From IMG/VR virus record IMGVR_UViG_3300021142_000002, positions 124,001 through 188,000 of that record: a stretch of DNA of 64,000 nt; one strand, 5' to 3'. Every line of letters begins with the position of its first letter. Position 1 is the first letter of the stretch. This stretch comes from a virus. Made by a program: the position numbers and the translations under genes. Positions 8,251-16,121 of this stretch are shown here, piece after piece. The notes beneath the pieces were generated by a model. That model was not told the DNA's origin. It did no database searches and was given only the letters and a program-made list of their open reading frames with translations.

Positions 8251-8997
8251 ATGCATAGTAGCATGCAGTACTTAATAGGGAATATAATATCTTATATTCC
8301 AAAGGAAATATTAGAGTTAGCATTTCAGCCTCAATTAACTTTAAATCAATTAAATAATTCACTAGAGTGGAAAATACAAGAAGAAGTTATCCGCAATCGA
8401 GTATTAAAAGATTGTGATATGGTAGCAGGGATTGAAACCACTATTGATATCACTAGCTGTAGAGCCGATTGGGTCAATATGGGTATGGTATACCACATTG
8501 GTTTAGGTCCTACTGCAGGCAGGACTATTACTTCAGTATTATCTGTTGGTTATAGTTATAATGCAATGGCAGGTGGTCAGCCTGGTATAGCCAGTGCTTT
8601 AACAGAGCCTCTGCAAACATCAGATGCCAGAATACAATTAGTAGGACATAATGTAGTTTATGTAGAAGGATATATTGGTGTTAGATTAACTAATATGAAA
8701 GTAGTATTACAGAATGATGAAAACTTTAATAATGTTAATACTAGAAACTTAAGGCTATTAGCGGATATGTGTTTAAATGCCTGTAAAGCTATTATCTTTA
8801 ATAAATTTAATGTATCGTTAGGCAGTGCTATTGTATTGCGCGGTGTGGATATGCCTAAAATACAATCTATCGTAGATGGCTATTCTGATGCCGAGGAAAA
8901 GTATAAAGAATTGTTAGATACGAAATGGTACAAGGCTAATATGTTTGGCGATAGAGTAACGCTGAATAGAATGATTAGAAGAATGGTACCAAGCTAA
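8251..8997 (+). CDS. Putative virion structural protein (248 aa)
   Basis: No family recognised with certainty. Mixed alpha/beta protein with a central strand-rich part (GMVYHIGLGPTAGRTITSVL). It is one of few plus-strand genes, and the recognisable plus-strand genes here are virion genes (sheath, tube, lytic protein), so a structural role is a reasonable inference. AAGAGG precedes ATG. It is monocistronic, with a divergent promoter region upstream and a palindromic terminator 15 nt downstream. Confidence 0.6.
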   Translation: MHSSMQYLIGNIISYIPKEILELAFQPQLTLNQLNNSLEWKIQEEVIRNRVLKDCDMVAGIETTIDITSCRADWVNMGMVYHIGLGPTAGRTITSVLSVGYSYNAMAGGQPGIASALTEPLQTSDARIQLVGHNVVYVEGYIGVRLTNMKVVLQNDENFNNVNTRNLRLLADMCLNACKAIIFNKFNVSLGSAIVLRGVDMPKIQSIVDGYSDAEEKYKELLDTKWYKANMFGDRVTLNRMIRRMVPS

Positions 8998-9012
8998 AAA
9001 AAATAACATAGT

Positions 9013-9044
9013 AGAGTATACAGAGCCTAGGCTCTGTATACTCT
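9013..9044. terminator. Perfect palindromic bidirectional terminator, CCTAGG core
   Basis: 32-nt perfect palindrome with arms AGAGTATACAGAGCCT and its complement, placed between convergent genes ending at 8997 (plus) and 9053 (minus). Confidence 0.8.
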
Positions 9045-9052
9045 TTATGCAA

Positions 9053-9340
9053 TTACTGCATTTGTTTTAGCGAATAAGCCATTTGGTTTAAACCTATAGC
9101 ATAGTTGTATATAAAGGGTCCAAGGTATTTCATTGTAGCACGACTGATTATAGCACGATTGCCTCTAAACCTTCCAATGTATTTATAATCTCTTTTTAAC
9201 CAAAGTCTGGAATGCCATTTGTGATATCTATTATCCCTTGGGAATCGTTTATATAACTCTTCACGTTCTTTAAACCGCTTAGATGCAGCACCCAGAACAA
9301 TAGATCTTTTATAAACGATTACTTTCTTTCTAAACTTCAT
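9053..9340 (-). CDS. Hypothetical basic protein (95 aa)
   Basis: No family recognised. Strongly basic, rich in Arg/Lys/Tyr (KFRKKVIVYKRSIVLGAASK), suggesting nucleic-acid binding, though nothing proves it. AAGGAG before ATG. It is the last gene of a four-gene minus-strand operon and overlaps the preceding gene by 4 nt. Confidence 0.6.
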   Translation of the reverse strand: MKFRKKVIVYKRSIVLGAASKRFKEREELYKRFPRDNRYHKWHSRLWLKRDYKYIGRFRGNRAIISRATMKYLGPFIYNYAIGLNQMAYSLKQMQ

Positions 9341-9642
9341 TCTATTTCTCCTTGATTTTTTAATAAAATTAATTTGTCACGAACCTCTATACATTTTTTA
9401 TATTTTACCATAAGTTCACCACGTTTCTGATGACTCATAGTAAAACGATTATCAAGAGCTAATCTATTTTTAACATATTCAATATAGTATATTACATTAT
9501 CAAAGGAATTTATTCCATCAGGATATGCGCCTGCAGTAGCTAGATAAAGACTTTGACAAAATAAACTTTTATCTTTTATAGAAATAACTACAGGAATGTT
9601 ATCATAGCATATGGTAAAAACTTCTTCATTAGCATTAGCCAT
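9337..9642 (-). CDS. Hypothetical protein (101 aa)
   Basis: No family recognised. Mixed sequence with ICYDNIPVVISIKDKSLF at the N-terminus. It overlaps both neighbours by a few bases (ATGA-type junctions), so it is part of the operon with the HTH protein. Confidence 0.55.
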   Translation of the reverse strand: MANANEEVFTICYDNIPVVISIKDKSLFCQSLYLATAGAYPDGINSFDNVIYYIEYVKNRLALDNRFTMSHQKRGELMVKYKKCIEVRDKLILLKNQGEIE

Positions 9643-9991
9643 TGATTTTCCCCAATATTTCTCTGCATTTATTATCAGACATTTTGTCTATCTCTAGTGC
9701 CATCTTTGCAATCAGATATCTTTTTTCATCAGATAAGCTAACTAAATCAATAGTAATAGAATTAGTTGTTTTAGAATAGAGCCCTAATAGATATTCGGCA
9801 TAGATTGGACTAACAGTAATAGCTACACAAAGATTTTTAAATAATTCATGAGGCATAAGACTAGTACCCCTTAAATACATATTCAATTGTCTAGTAGCGA
9901 TATCCATCTTTTCTGCCACCCAGGGTAAAGTAAACCCCATGGCTTGACAGTACTTTACTACCTTTTTACCAAAAATAGTCATTGTTTTCAT
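9635..9991 (-). CDS. Helix-turn-helix (XRE-like) DNA-binding protein
   Basis: 118 aa. Residues about 8-55 read like a Cro/C1-type HTH: GKKVVKYCQAMGFTLPWVAE, then KMDIATRQLNMYLRGTSLMP, with the recognition helix around IATRQLNMYLRG. The C-terminal half is a helical extension (DEKRYLIAKMALEIDKMSD). It probably regulates phage or host transcription; the targets are unknown. AGGAG precedes ATG. It sits in a minus-strand operon divergent from the 405-aa plus-strand gene. Confidence 0.6.
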   Translation of the reverse strand: MKTMTIFGKKVVKYCQAMGFTLPWVAEKMDIATRQLNMYLRGTSLMPHELFKNLCVAITVSPIYAEYLLGLYSKTTNSITIDLVSLSDEKRYLIAKMALEIDKMSDNKCREILGKING

Positions 9992-10004
9992 AATCTTCTC
10001 CTAA

Positions 10005-10397
10005 TTAATATTTAGACTTTCTAAAACGATGATAATATGGTTTAACATCATGAGCTTTTTCTTCTTCCGCTAAAGATATATTTAACTCCGCACTAGTATC
10101 TTTAATTTCAAAAAGTTCATTTATTTTTGGCTCAGGAATCATTCCAGTGGTAACGGAGATACTGGTTACAGTGCCATTTTCATCCCTTGTTAATTTAGTA
10201 GTATTAACATTTTCTATTAAAATACCATTTTTATAATACGATCCATCAGGTGCTATACTTGAAATAACGATCACTTCATTATTCTCTTCTAATAGACGTT
10301 TAAGTTCTCTTTCCATAGTCAACATTTTTCCACAGTGTCTAACCACCACGAGTATTGGTCTTGTATGACCTATTGTTATTTTATGTTGATTGCCCAT
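10005..10397 (-). CDS. Hypothetical protein (130 aa)
   Basis: No family recognised. Beta-strand-rich N-terminus (HKITIGHTRPILVVVRHCGK), charged C-terminus ending in RFRKSKY. AGGAG lies 6 nt before ATG. First gene of the operon with the HTH protein. Its upstream region is shared with the divergent gene starting at 10425. Confidence 0.55.
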   Translation of the reverse strand: MGNQHKITIGHTRPILVVVRHCGKMLTMERELKRLLEENNEVIVISSIAPDGSYYKNGILIENVNTTKLTRDENGTVTSISVTTGMIPEPKINELFEIKDTSAELNISLAEEEKAHDVKPYYHRFRKSKY

Positions 10398-10424
10398 TCA
10401 TTTCTCCTATGTTGGAATAGTATT

Positions 10425-11642
10425 ATGCATACTAAGTTTAAAAATTTAACTGAGGTTTTCTTACATCATGTAGGTGTTCCAGTAGACAGAAATCTATTAG
10501 CTGCTGTATTGACTTACACAATGAATTTTGTTAGGAAGGATGAAGATTCTATCTCTTTCTTTGGTAGCCCATTATTGGGCGTTTATCCAGTAAAATTCAC
10601 TACTGAAGATAAACTATTATGGATTGAAGATGTTTTACAAATTAATGACTTTGATCAATTAAGAGATGATATCTATGATTTACCTGATATTGATAAAACA
10701 TTTAATGTATCATCTGATGCAGTTAACTTATCCTTTTGCTGGGTAGCTTATCAAGCTTTAATATCCACCACACTAACTCTAAAAGAAAGAGAAGCTTTAG
10801 CTAAGACAGCGATTGACATGCTACAGTATAAGTTTATTAGTTCCATTCATACAAGATCATTTCCTCATCGAGCTAATATTGAGATTTCTATGGCAGTTTA
10901 TGAAAACTTAGATAATAAATCTCAATTAAAAAGAGCAGGTTCTTGGAAGGGATTAGTTGATATTAGAACAGCAGATATCTTAGGTCCTAGTGGACTGCAT
11001 GCAAATACCATTAGAACACTACAAACAGACTATCAAGTAGTCAAAATGCTTAATGATATTTGGAGTAGAATGAAATCTATCTTTAGAATACTAAATGATA
11101 GCTTTTATACTATTAGAGATACGACTGCTAGGATAGCTTCTACTGATAAATTTACTCAAGTAGATGGTGAGGCTATCTTAAAGGATTCAGTTAATAAATA
11201 CGCACATATAAAAACACATATGCATGATATAGTGCCTGATAGAAACTCTTTTGTTAAAGATGAGTTAATTAAGATAGTTATGCTAAATGTTAATACAGCT
11301 TATCAAAACTACTTAAAAGATACACTTTATTTTATTTCTCAAAACTATTCAGCTAAATATAAAGCAGTTAATATATCTGACTTAATAGATGAAATTTTAA
11401 TGTTTGCTTTTGATGTGATTAGAAAAGATAAAATAGAATTAAATAATCTTCCATCAATTGCTATTAAAATGAGAAACATGCTCAGATCCTCTAGAGTAGT
11501 CTCTCCTGAATTTAAAATCATTAAAGAAAAGATGGGTATTATCATTGATGATGCAAACCATCGCATTACTGAAGTCAATAATGCTTCTACTAAAATTGCT
11601 GTAGTACTTTATATTGTACTCAGAGCTTTAATGAAAGAATAA
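10425..11642 (+). CDS. Hypothetical helical protein, probably virion-associated (405 aa)
   Basis: The frame is open further upstream, but that part overlaps the opposite-strand gene. The start MHTKFKNLTEVF at 10425 follows a GGA-containing ribosome site, so I chose it. Mostly helical, with a HANTIRTLQTDYQVVKMLND segment and a hydrophobic C-terminus (IAVVLYIVLRALMKE). No family recognised. The plus-strand orientation and proximity to the terminase suggest a morphogenesis role, as inference only. Confidence 0.6.
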   Translation: MHTKFKNLTEVFLHHVGVPVDRNLLAAVLTYTMNFVRKDEDSISFFGSPLLGVYPVKFTTEDKLLWIEDVLQINDFDQLRDDIYDLPDIDKTFNVSSDAVNLSFCWVAYQALISTTLTLKEREALAKTAIDMLQYKFISSIHTRSFPHRANIEISMAVYENLDNKSQLKRAGSWKGLVDIRTADILGPSGLHANTIRTLQTDYQVVKMLNDIWSRMKSIFRILNDSFYTIRDTTARIASTDKFTQVDGEAILKDSVNKYAHIKTHMHDIVPDRNSFVKDELIKIVMLNVNTAYQNYLKDTLYFISQNYSAKYKAVNISDLIDEILMFAFDVIRKDKIELNNLPSIAIKMRNMLRSSRVVSPEFKIIKEKMGIIIDDANHRITEVNNASTKIAVVLYIVLRALMKE

Positions 11643-11767
11643 AAAAATATTACAACTATTATTATAATATGTTGAAAAACTAGTTTACTTTTACTTTCAT
11701 GTTTTATCTCTCCTCCTGTGTTGAAGACTAAGCTGTTTACATCATCCTCCTCTGTGATTAAAATAGC

Positions 11768-11794
11768 CTAGACTAAAAGATGCGCTTAGTCTAG
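11768..11794. terminator. Hairpin between convergent genes
   Basis: Arms CTAGACTAA and TTAGTCTAG around a 9-nt loop, in the 216-nt gap between convergent genes. The rest of that gap also shows two strong minus-strand Shine-Dalgarno sequences that lead only into a 2-codon and a 6-codon ORF. Confidence 0.5.
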
Positions 11795-11810
11795 AAATAA
11801 AAGCATTGGC

Positions 11811-11847
11811 ATTCCCTACCATCCTAGCTCCGGGGATGGTAGGGAAT
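11811..11847. terminator. Strong terminator hairpin before the 174-aa gene end
   Basis: Perfect 14-bp arms ATTCCCTACCATCC and GGATGGTAGGGAAT with a 9-nt loop, 11 nt from the end of the minus-strand gene at 11859. It can serve both strands. Confidence 0.75.
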
Positions 11848-11858
11848 ATGTCAGCTTT

Positions 11859-12383
11859 TTATTTTTTATCAAAAAGATTAACTACTTTCTCACCTTTAGT
11901 GGAAGGTTTTTTATCTTCATCAAAGACATTAATTGAAATATCTTCTAAGGGTAATTTATTAGCAGAATTTCGATAGCTTAACATTAATAGCCATGTATTA
12001 ATTCTAGCTAGTCTACGCTCTAGCTTATGAGCATATCTAAAGATATCAACTACTTCATTAACATCCCTAAAGGTATAGCTAGTATACTTAGCAGGTAAAT
12101 TATTTTTTTCCTTTTCTATCATATTTTTTATTTCAGCTTCCAGGTAAATACAATAGTTTTTAGACATTAAATAATTAGTACCAGTTTGACTAATAGTATC
12201 TTCAAAATGATGACCAATCCTTTCAGCAATTTGAGCACTAATTTTAATAGTCCCATCTTCTAACAGATTATAAAAATCCATTGTTGTATTAGAAGGTATA
12301 CTGCCCGTTTTTAACTCGAGTTCTTCAATAACTGCTAATACACCCATTGCTACTAATCGTTTACCCACTTCTTGATTATCCAT
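11859..12383 (-). CDS. Hypothetical protein downstream of terminase (174 aa)
   Basis: No family recognised. Helical protein with basic stretches (RYAHKLERRLARINTWLLML) and a C-terminus ending KVVNLFDKK. It has its own promoter-like motif just upstream, between it and the terminase, and a strong terminator just downstream, so it is probably a monocistronic unit. A small terminase-like or DNA-binding role is possible but unsupported. Confidence 0.6.
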   Translation of the reverse strand: MDNQEVGKRLVAMGVLAVIEELELKTGSIPSNTTMDFYNLLEDGTIKISAQIAERIGHHFEDTISQTGTNYLMSKNYCIYLEAEIKNMIEKEKNNLPAKYTSYTFRDVNEVVDIFRYAHKLERRLARINTWLLMLSYRNSANKLPLEDISINVFDEDKKPSTKGEKVVNLFDKK

Positions 12384-12420
12384 TCTTTATCCTATTTAGT
12401 TAGGTTTAGTATCATTACAG

Positions 12421-12440
12421 CTAATAGATAATGTATATAC
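12421..12440 (-). promoter_or_regulatory. Promoter-like motif upstream of the 174-aa gene
   Basis: Minus-strand reading GTATATACATTATCTATTAG, the same motif found at 8160, 27139, 30403, 34808 and 58548, about 38 nt before the start codon. Confidence 0.55.
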
Positions 12441-12450
12441 TAAATTATTA

Positions 12451-14625
12451 TCAATAATAATTACTAGCTCTCATGTTACCCATCATATTTCTATTCAGTT
12501 TCATCTTATTTAAACTAGCTCTTAGTTTATTAACATGTCGTTTACTGGTTTCAATATCCTTTAAGATATTATCTAAGCTAATGGCCGTATCACCTAACTG
12601 CTGAGCCTCTCTTACTTTCCAGGCCAGCATCTTTTCATAACGAGTAGATTCAATAGCACTCGTAGATTGAGATAAACAATCTTTTAATTTATTAATTTCT
12701 TTATTAATTTCAACGACTTTTAACTTATTATTCATTTCTTCATCTGTCATAGTAGCACCATCACTAGCTACCATACTCAAACACTCTAGTGGATTAATAC
12801 CATAGTGCTGTAAATGCTTAGTATGCTTAATAAACCAATGACAGAGTAACCAAGCGATAACCATATCATCGTGTCCATCTTTAGGATGATCTATTCGACC
12901 ATTTTTAATTTCTAATCCTTTTAATTCAGAGGATAGTCTTTGATCTCTAATTAAATGAGCGGTAGAATTAACAGCTTCATTAAGAACTGTATTGTATAAG
13001 AATAATCTACTATTGCCAGTCGTCATAAAACCTAAATACTTTTTCATAATAGCATAGTCATATTCAGATCTAGACATTAATGGTTTACAGATTTCTTTAT
13101 ATTCTTCTTGCATTGTTTCTTTTTGATCGACTATTTTACTATACATTCTAACAAAGGGATCAATACCTTCATTAGTTAGCATAGCAGAGATCATATCTAC
13201 CATACCCCCTCTAGCTGATGATTTAGCTTCAAATATAAAGGTAACTTTTTTAAACTTAATTAGAAAGTCTGCTATCCATTTAGCATATCTAGAAAGACTC
13301 GCCTCATTAATGGATGAAGTAGCAATGACTTCTAACGTTTTAACATCCAGTAATACTAATGCATTTGAATCTCGTCCTACTGCTTCACTACTATCTAGAC
13401 CTAACAGATAGTGCCCTGTATTCATTCTAGAGAGTATTTCTTCTTCAGGTATGTACCATCGCATCATGTATCTTTCACCCGATACAGAGACAAATAGAGG
13501 GTCTAATTCGGACTTATTAACAATCTCTAAAATATGTGTAGGCAAAGCACCTGACGTATTACCAGAAGTCCATCTGTTTAAATAATCTCTTTCTATTTCT
13601 TCTCTAGTTAAAGGAACAATAGAGAGTCTTCCTTTTAACCAAGCATCAGTTTTTCCGGCTTGTCTATGACTAAATGTTCCATTAACTAAACACCTTCCAC
13701 CATTAGAATTAGTAATTATAAATTCTTTAGCATCTGCTTTATTCTTCCTATCATAAAGCGTTTCATTCCAGTAATAACCACTGTTAATGAAGTCATACAT
13801 GTACTTACCTTCTTTAGTATCTTTTTTACCAGCAGTTGTCGTATAGATGTTTCCATAGAGTGTACCATCTTTTTCAAAGTTTTCTCTAGCAGCACCAGTA
13901 GACTGAGCAGCTACAGGCAAAGAAATATGAACATTAGAAATAAAAGGACCTTCTTCAGTTTGCAGGTAAGGGCCTGTAATACCACGACCTACTTTATTAG
14001 CCCCAAAGATATCTCTTTGTCCTACTAAGAATGTCATTAAGTTATTTCTCTTTTTACATTCAATGACTTCAGTATTATCTGCATCATTTTTACTTCTAGG
14101 TATTAACCAGGCTGGTAATAAGTTTAGAGCTTGTTTAATACGTCTAACTGTTTTAGATCTTAATTCATCATCTTTAGTTAAGATAGTTAACGCAGTATTT
14201 TCATAATACAAATAAGTTAACCATATGCCCAGCATATCGCCTGTAATTGATTTACCAATCTGACGAGGCATAATTAATACAAAGTCTATGGTGGAAAAGA
14301 AACACCATAGTAGTGCAATGTTAGGTCTATTGGCTGCAAACCTTAATGGATTACTACCACTATCAATAAGACAAACCTCTCTAAAGAAGTACCATGGGTT
14401 AAAACGACATTCTAATGCAATTGCTGTTTTTTCATCCAATGTTAAATTGGGAGAATGTGGATCTATTCCCTGCAATGCTGGGTTTAATAAAGCTAAATGA
14501 AAACAATAGTTTTTAATACCCATGGATTTAAATACACCTGCTAATCTTACCCAGGACTGATTAGTTGTCCTAACATCAGGTATAGCCGTTGGGTATTTGT
14601 CCCAATCTTCTAAATATAAAATCAT
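12451..14625 (-). CDS. Terminase large subunit (PhiKZ gp25-like)
   Basis: Packaging ATPase/nuclease, 724 aa. The N-terminal ATPase has a Walker A-like PRQIGKS near residue 120 after FVLIM, and an acidic TEEG (Walker B region) further on. The C-terminal RNase H-like nuclease has the expected acidic residues: GLDSSEAVGRDSNALV, IFEAKSS, and DGHDDMVIAWLLCHW. The last ~150 residues are a lysine-rich helical extension. Together with the following proteins, sheath and tube it reproduces the PhiKZ gp25-gp30 order. The start has only a weak Shine-Dalgarno. Confidence 0.92.
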   Translation of the reverse strand: MILYLEDWDKYPTAIPDVRTTNQSWVRLAGVFKSMGIKNYCFHLALLNPALQGIDPHSPNLTLDEKTAIALECRFNPWYFFREVCLIDSGSNPLRFAANRPNIALLWCFFSTIDFVLIMPRQIGKSITGDMLGIWLTYLYYENTALTILTKDDELRSKTVRRIKQALNLLPAWLIPRSKNDADNTEVIECKKRNNLMTFLVGQRDIFGANKVGRGITGPYLQTEEGPFISNVHISLPVAAQSTGAARENFEKDGTLYGNIYTTTAGKKDTKEGKYMYDFINSGYYWNETLYDRKNKADAKEFIITNSNGGRCLVNGTFSHRQAGKTDAWLKGRLSIVPLTREEIERDYLNRWTSGNTSGALPTHILEIVNKSELDPLFVSVSGERYMMRWYIPEEEILSRMNTGHYLLGLDSSEAVGRDSNALVLLDVKTLEVIATSSINEASLSRYAKWIADFLIKFKKVTFIFEAKSSARGGMVDMISAMLTNEGIDPFVRMYSKIVDQKETMQEEYKEICKPLMSRSEYDYAIMKKYLGFMTTGNSRLFLYNTVLNEAVNSTAHLIRDQRLSSELKGLEIKNGRIDHPKDGHDDMVIAWLLCHWFIKHTKHLQHYGINPLECLSMVASDGATMTDEEMNNKLKVVEINKEINKLKDCLSQSTSAIESTRYEKMLAWKVREAQQLGDTAISLDNILKDIETSKRHVNKLRASLNKMKLNRNMMGNMRASNYY

Positions 14626-14661
14626 AATTTTTTATCCAAAAAAAAAACATTAATCCATTTT

Positions 14662-14693
14662 GTTAGATAGACTACATAGGTAGTCTATCTAAC
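14662..14693 (-). terminator. Hairpin between small membrane gene and terminase
   Basis: Perfect 14-bp arms GTTAGATAGACTAC and GTAGTCTATCTAAC, loop ATAG, 9 nt past the stop of the 53-aa gene. Confidence 0.75.
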
Positions 14694-14701
14694 AGAGTCA
14701 A

Positions 14702-14863
14702 TTAAAGTGGGATAGCAATGCCTAAAAGGGCCATTGCTAAGATGGTTGCGGTTGTTAGCATAATAACGCCACCCGCAAAGATTCTACAAAGATCCTTTAT
14801 GGGGATCACCTTGTTCATCAAACCCTCTTTCAAGGGTTCTCTTCTAATAATCATTTTAGCCAT
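14702..14863 (-). CDS. Small membrane protein (53 aa)
   Basis: Start MAKMIIRREPLKEGL chosen because AGGAG lies 8 nt upstream; the frame is open further but overlaps the preceding small ORF. A basic N-terminal half is followed by one clear transmembrane segment (GGVIMLTTATILAMALLGIA) running to the C-terminus. Function unknown; a tail-anchored or holin-like role is possible. The DNA contains several internal hairpins (TAGCAATG/CATTGCTA, AACCCT/AGGGTT, GATCC/GGATC), as in the three hairpin-rich genes. Confidence 0.6.
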   Translation of the reverse strand: MAKMIIRREPLKEGLMNKVIPIKDLCRIFAGGVIMLTTATILAMALLGIAIPL

Positions 14864-15027
14864 TTTTTCTTTCTCCTGTTTTTGTCTAATAAAAATTTGT
14901 ATGACTTTGCGATATTGCTGCCCCAGAAGCATTGTGATAAATGCCATTTAATAGCATTATTGACTTCACTAACTGGAACTACTGGATCACATGTAAACAC
15001 CCTAGGCATTTTGATTAAGATTGTCAT
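14851..15027 (-). CDS. Hypothetical small protein (58 aa)
   Basis: MTILIKMPRVFTCDPVVPVS onwards, with an AAGAAG ribosome site directly before the ATG. Ends KKKWLK and overlaps the next gene (53-aa membrane protein) by 13 nt. Contains two Cys and three Trp. It reads as coding by composition and overlap pattern, but I recognise no family. It may be linked to the broken ORF just upstream. Confidence 0.5.
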   Translation of the reverse strand: MTILIKMPRVFTCDPVVPVSEVNNAIKWHLSQCFWGSNIAKSYKFLLDKNRRKKKWLK

Positions 15028-15098
15028 ATCTTCTTGGTTTCAAAAAGATATTCCTTCTTGCCCATCAGAACAGAGCACTTTAGTGTTTGTCCTGAAAT

Positions 15099-15150
15099 CC
15101 ATTTGTTGTCATTCGGCAAAGGCTTCTATCTGCCGAATGACAACAAATGG
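15099..15150. repeat. 20-bp perfect inverted repeat
   Basis: Arms CCATTTGTTGTCATTCGGCA (15099-15118) and its exact complement (15131-15150) around a 12-nt loop. It lies across the end of the small secreted-protein ORF, whose stop codon falls inside one arm. It is not in a normal intergenic terminator position. Confidence 0.85.
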
Positions 15151-15231
15151 ATTGACGGGCTGTTCCTTAACCTGCCATGCGTGACTATTCATAGCAGTCA
15201 TTAACATGACTGCACCTATAATGTTTTGCAT
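15109..15231 (-). CDS. Small secreted-type protein (40 aa), possibly broken
   Basis: AGGAG lies 9 nt before ATG. The N-terminus reads as a short signal peptide (MQNIIGAVMLMTAMNSHAWQ). The ORF stops at TGA within a 20-bp inverted repeat. After the stop the same frame continues with coding-like sequence (MDFRTNTKVLCSDGQEGISF), and one base fewer in a T5 run would extend that to ETKKI, ending in an ATGA overlap with the 58-aa gene. The locus may therefore be a degraded or misassembled longer gene. Confidence 0.4.
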   Translation of the reverse strand: MQNIIGAVMLMTAMNSHAWQVKEQPVNPFVVIRQIEAFAE

Positions 15232-15292
15232 TTTCTTTCTCCTAAAGGATAATTAATATCCTATAAATAATATAGGTATGAAAATAATTCGA

Positions 15293-15466
15293 TTAGTTAG
15301 ATACTCTACTTTCTTTAGTAACTAAATGCTCTATCATTAACTCAATATCTTTAATCAATATAGGCAATTTACCTTTATGTACTTTATGAGTAAAGTTATC
15401 TAATTTAATTAATTGCTCTTTAACATCAAATAAAAATTGTTCTGACACAACAATACTATTTTTCAT
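15293..15466 (-). CDS. Hypothetical small protein (57 aa)
   Basis: Start MKNSIVVSEQFLFDVKEQL chosen for the AGAGG upstream; longer versions would begin with a low-complexity MTPPPFFFF stretch that reads through the poly-G terminator. Helical and charged, no recognised family. Lies just after the terminator of the first hairpin-rich gene. Confidence 0.5.
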   Translation of the reverse strand: MKNSIVVSEQFLFDVKEQLIKLDNFTHKVHKGKLPILIKDIELMIEHLVTKESRVSN

Positions 15467-15515
15467 TTTAAGCCTCTTAGTTAGATTCATAAAATGAAAG
15501 CAAAAAAAAAAGAAT

Positions 15516-15542
15516 GGGGGGGGGGTCATTTAAGAACCCCCC
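15516..15542 (-). terminator. G-run/C-run hairpin after the 153-aa gene
   Basis: A run of ten G (15516-15525) and a run of six C (15537-15542), 11 nt apart, 7 nt past the stop of the 153-aa gene. On the minus strand the stem is followed by CATTC and an A/T-rich stretch. Confidence 0.65.
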
Positions 15543-15548
15543 AACTTA

Positions 15549-16010
15549 TTACCAACCTATTTGATAATAGGTCAGCACCAGCGTATCGCCTATCACATAG
15601 TGATAGATTTTGCTTCCCTCCGTGGTTTCTTCAACCACCACTTCTGACAGTGATTCGGTATCACCGTCAACAAACTCCCCTTCATAAACCTCATTTATCT
15701 TTTTTAATGTCAACCATCCGGTTGAACGGCCAACCTCTTCCTCATATCTGAAGTCAGAGACCTCTAATTCCCTCCCATAATCTAACCCCGTTCTGAGGTT
15801 GGTTACTTTACTGCCAGCGGGCAGTGGGGATTTGGTACGGTTTCTGTATCCCAATCCCCAGATTTCAGCGCCTGGGAAGATGCTGACTACTGGGGTATTA
15901 GGGTCTAGGATATAGTTTCCCACCACTATATCTTCCATGTCTTGCTCTTCGATAATCACAGAGCAAAGTAATCCGTTATCGAACGGTGCAACTTTTGTAT
16001 ACATTCTCAT
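15549..16010 (-). CDS. Unknown protein encoded by a hairpin-tiled gene, copy 1 (153 aa)
   Basis: No family recognised. Acidic protein (FRYEEEVGRSTGWLTLKKIN; EFVDGDTESLSEVVVEETTE) with strand-rich ends. The gene is more GC-rich than its neighbours and is covered with short perfect inverted repeats, for example ACCTATT/AATAGGT, CTATCA/TGATAG, GTGGTT/AACCAC, ACTGCC/GGCAGT, GATATAG/CTATATC and TTGCTCT/AGAGCAA. It is preceded by a 96-nt leader shared with two other such genes, has GCAGGAGAATGAA before ATG, and stands alone between two terminators. Strong early expression is plausible. The protein function is unknown. Confidence 0.7.
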   Translation of the reverse strand: MRMYTKVAPFDNGLLCSVIIEEQDMEDIVVGNYILDPNTPVVSIFPGAEIWGLGYRNRTKSPLPAGSKVTNLRTGLDYGRELEVSDFRYEEEVGRSTGWLTLKKINEVYEGEFVDGDTESLSEVVVEETTEGSKIYHYVIGDTLVLTYYQIGW

Positions 16011-16015
16011 TTCAT

Positions 16016-16111
16016 TCTCCTGCCTCTTTAGAGGGCTTAAAGTTGTTATAATAAATTGGATTACTAATGTAATTCCAATTAAATGATATATACATGAAAA
16101 TAATTTGAATT
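16016..16111 (-). promoter_or_regulatory. Conserved promoter/leader module, copy 1
   Basis: 96 nt that match the module at 25934-26029 almost base for base and the one at 35422-35521 more loosely. Read on the minus strand it has an AT box (TGTATATATCATTTAATTG, related to the general promoter motif), a hairpin built on TTGGAATTAC/GTAATCCAA, a second small hairpin CCTCTAAAGAGG, then GCAGGAG and the start codon. Confidence 0.75.
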
Positions 16112-16121
16112 GACATAAAGC

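Noticed and set aside
14882-15184. Plus-strand 100-aa ORF across the small-gene locus
   Set aside because: Cys/Ser-rich translation without a ribosome site. The minus strand has small ORFs with Shine-Dalgarno sequences and ATGA overlaps, which explain the region better.
15516-15542. Ten-G run considered as a G-quadruplex or origin element
   Set aside because: Paired with a C6 run 11 nt away right after a stop codon, so a terminator hairpin is the simpler reading. A single G run cannot form a four-strand motif alone.
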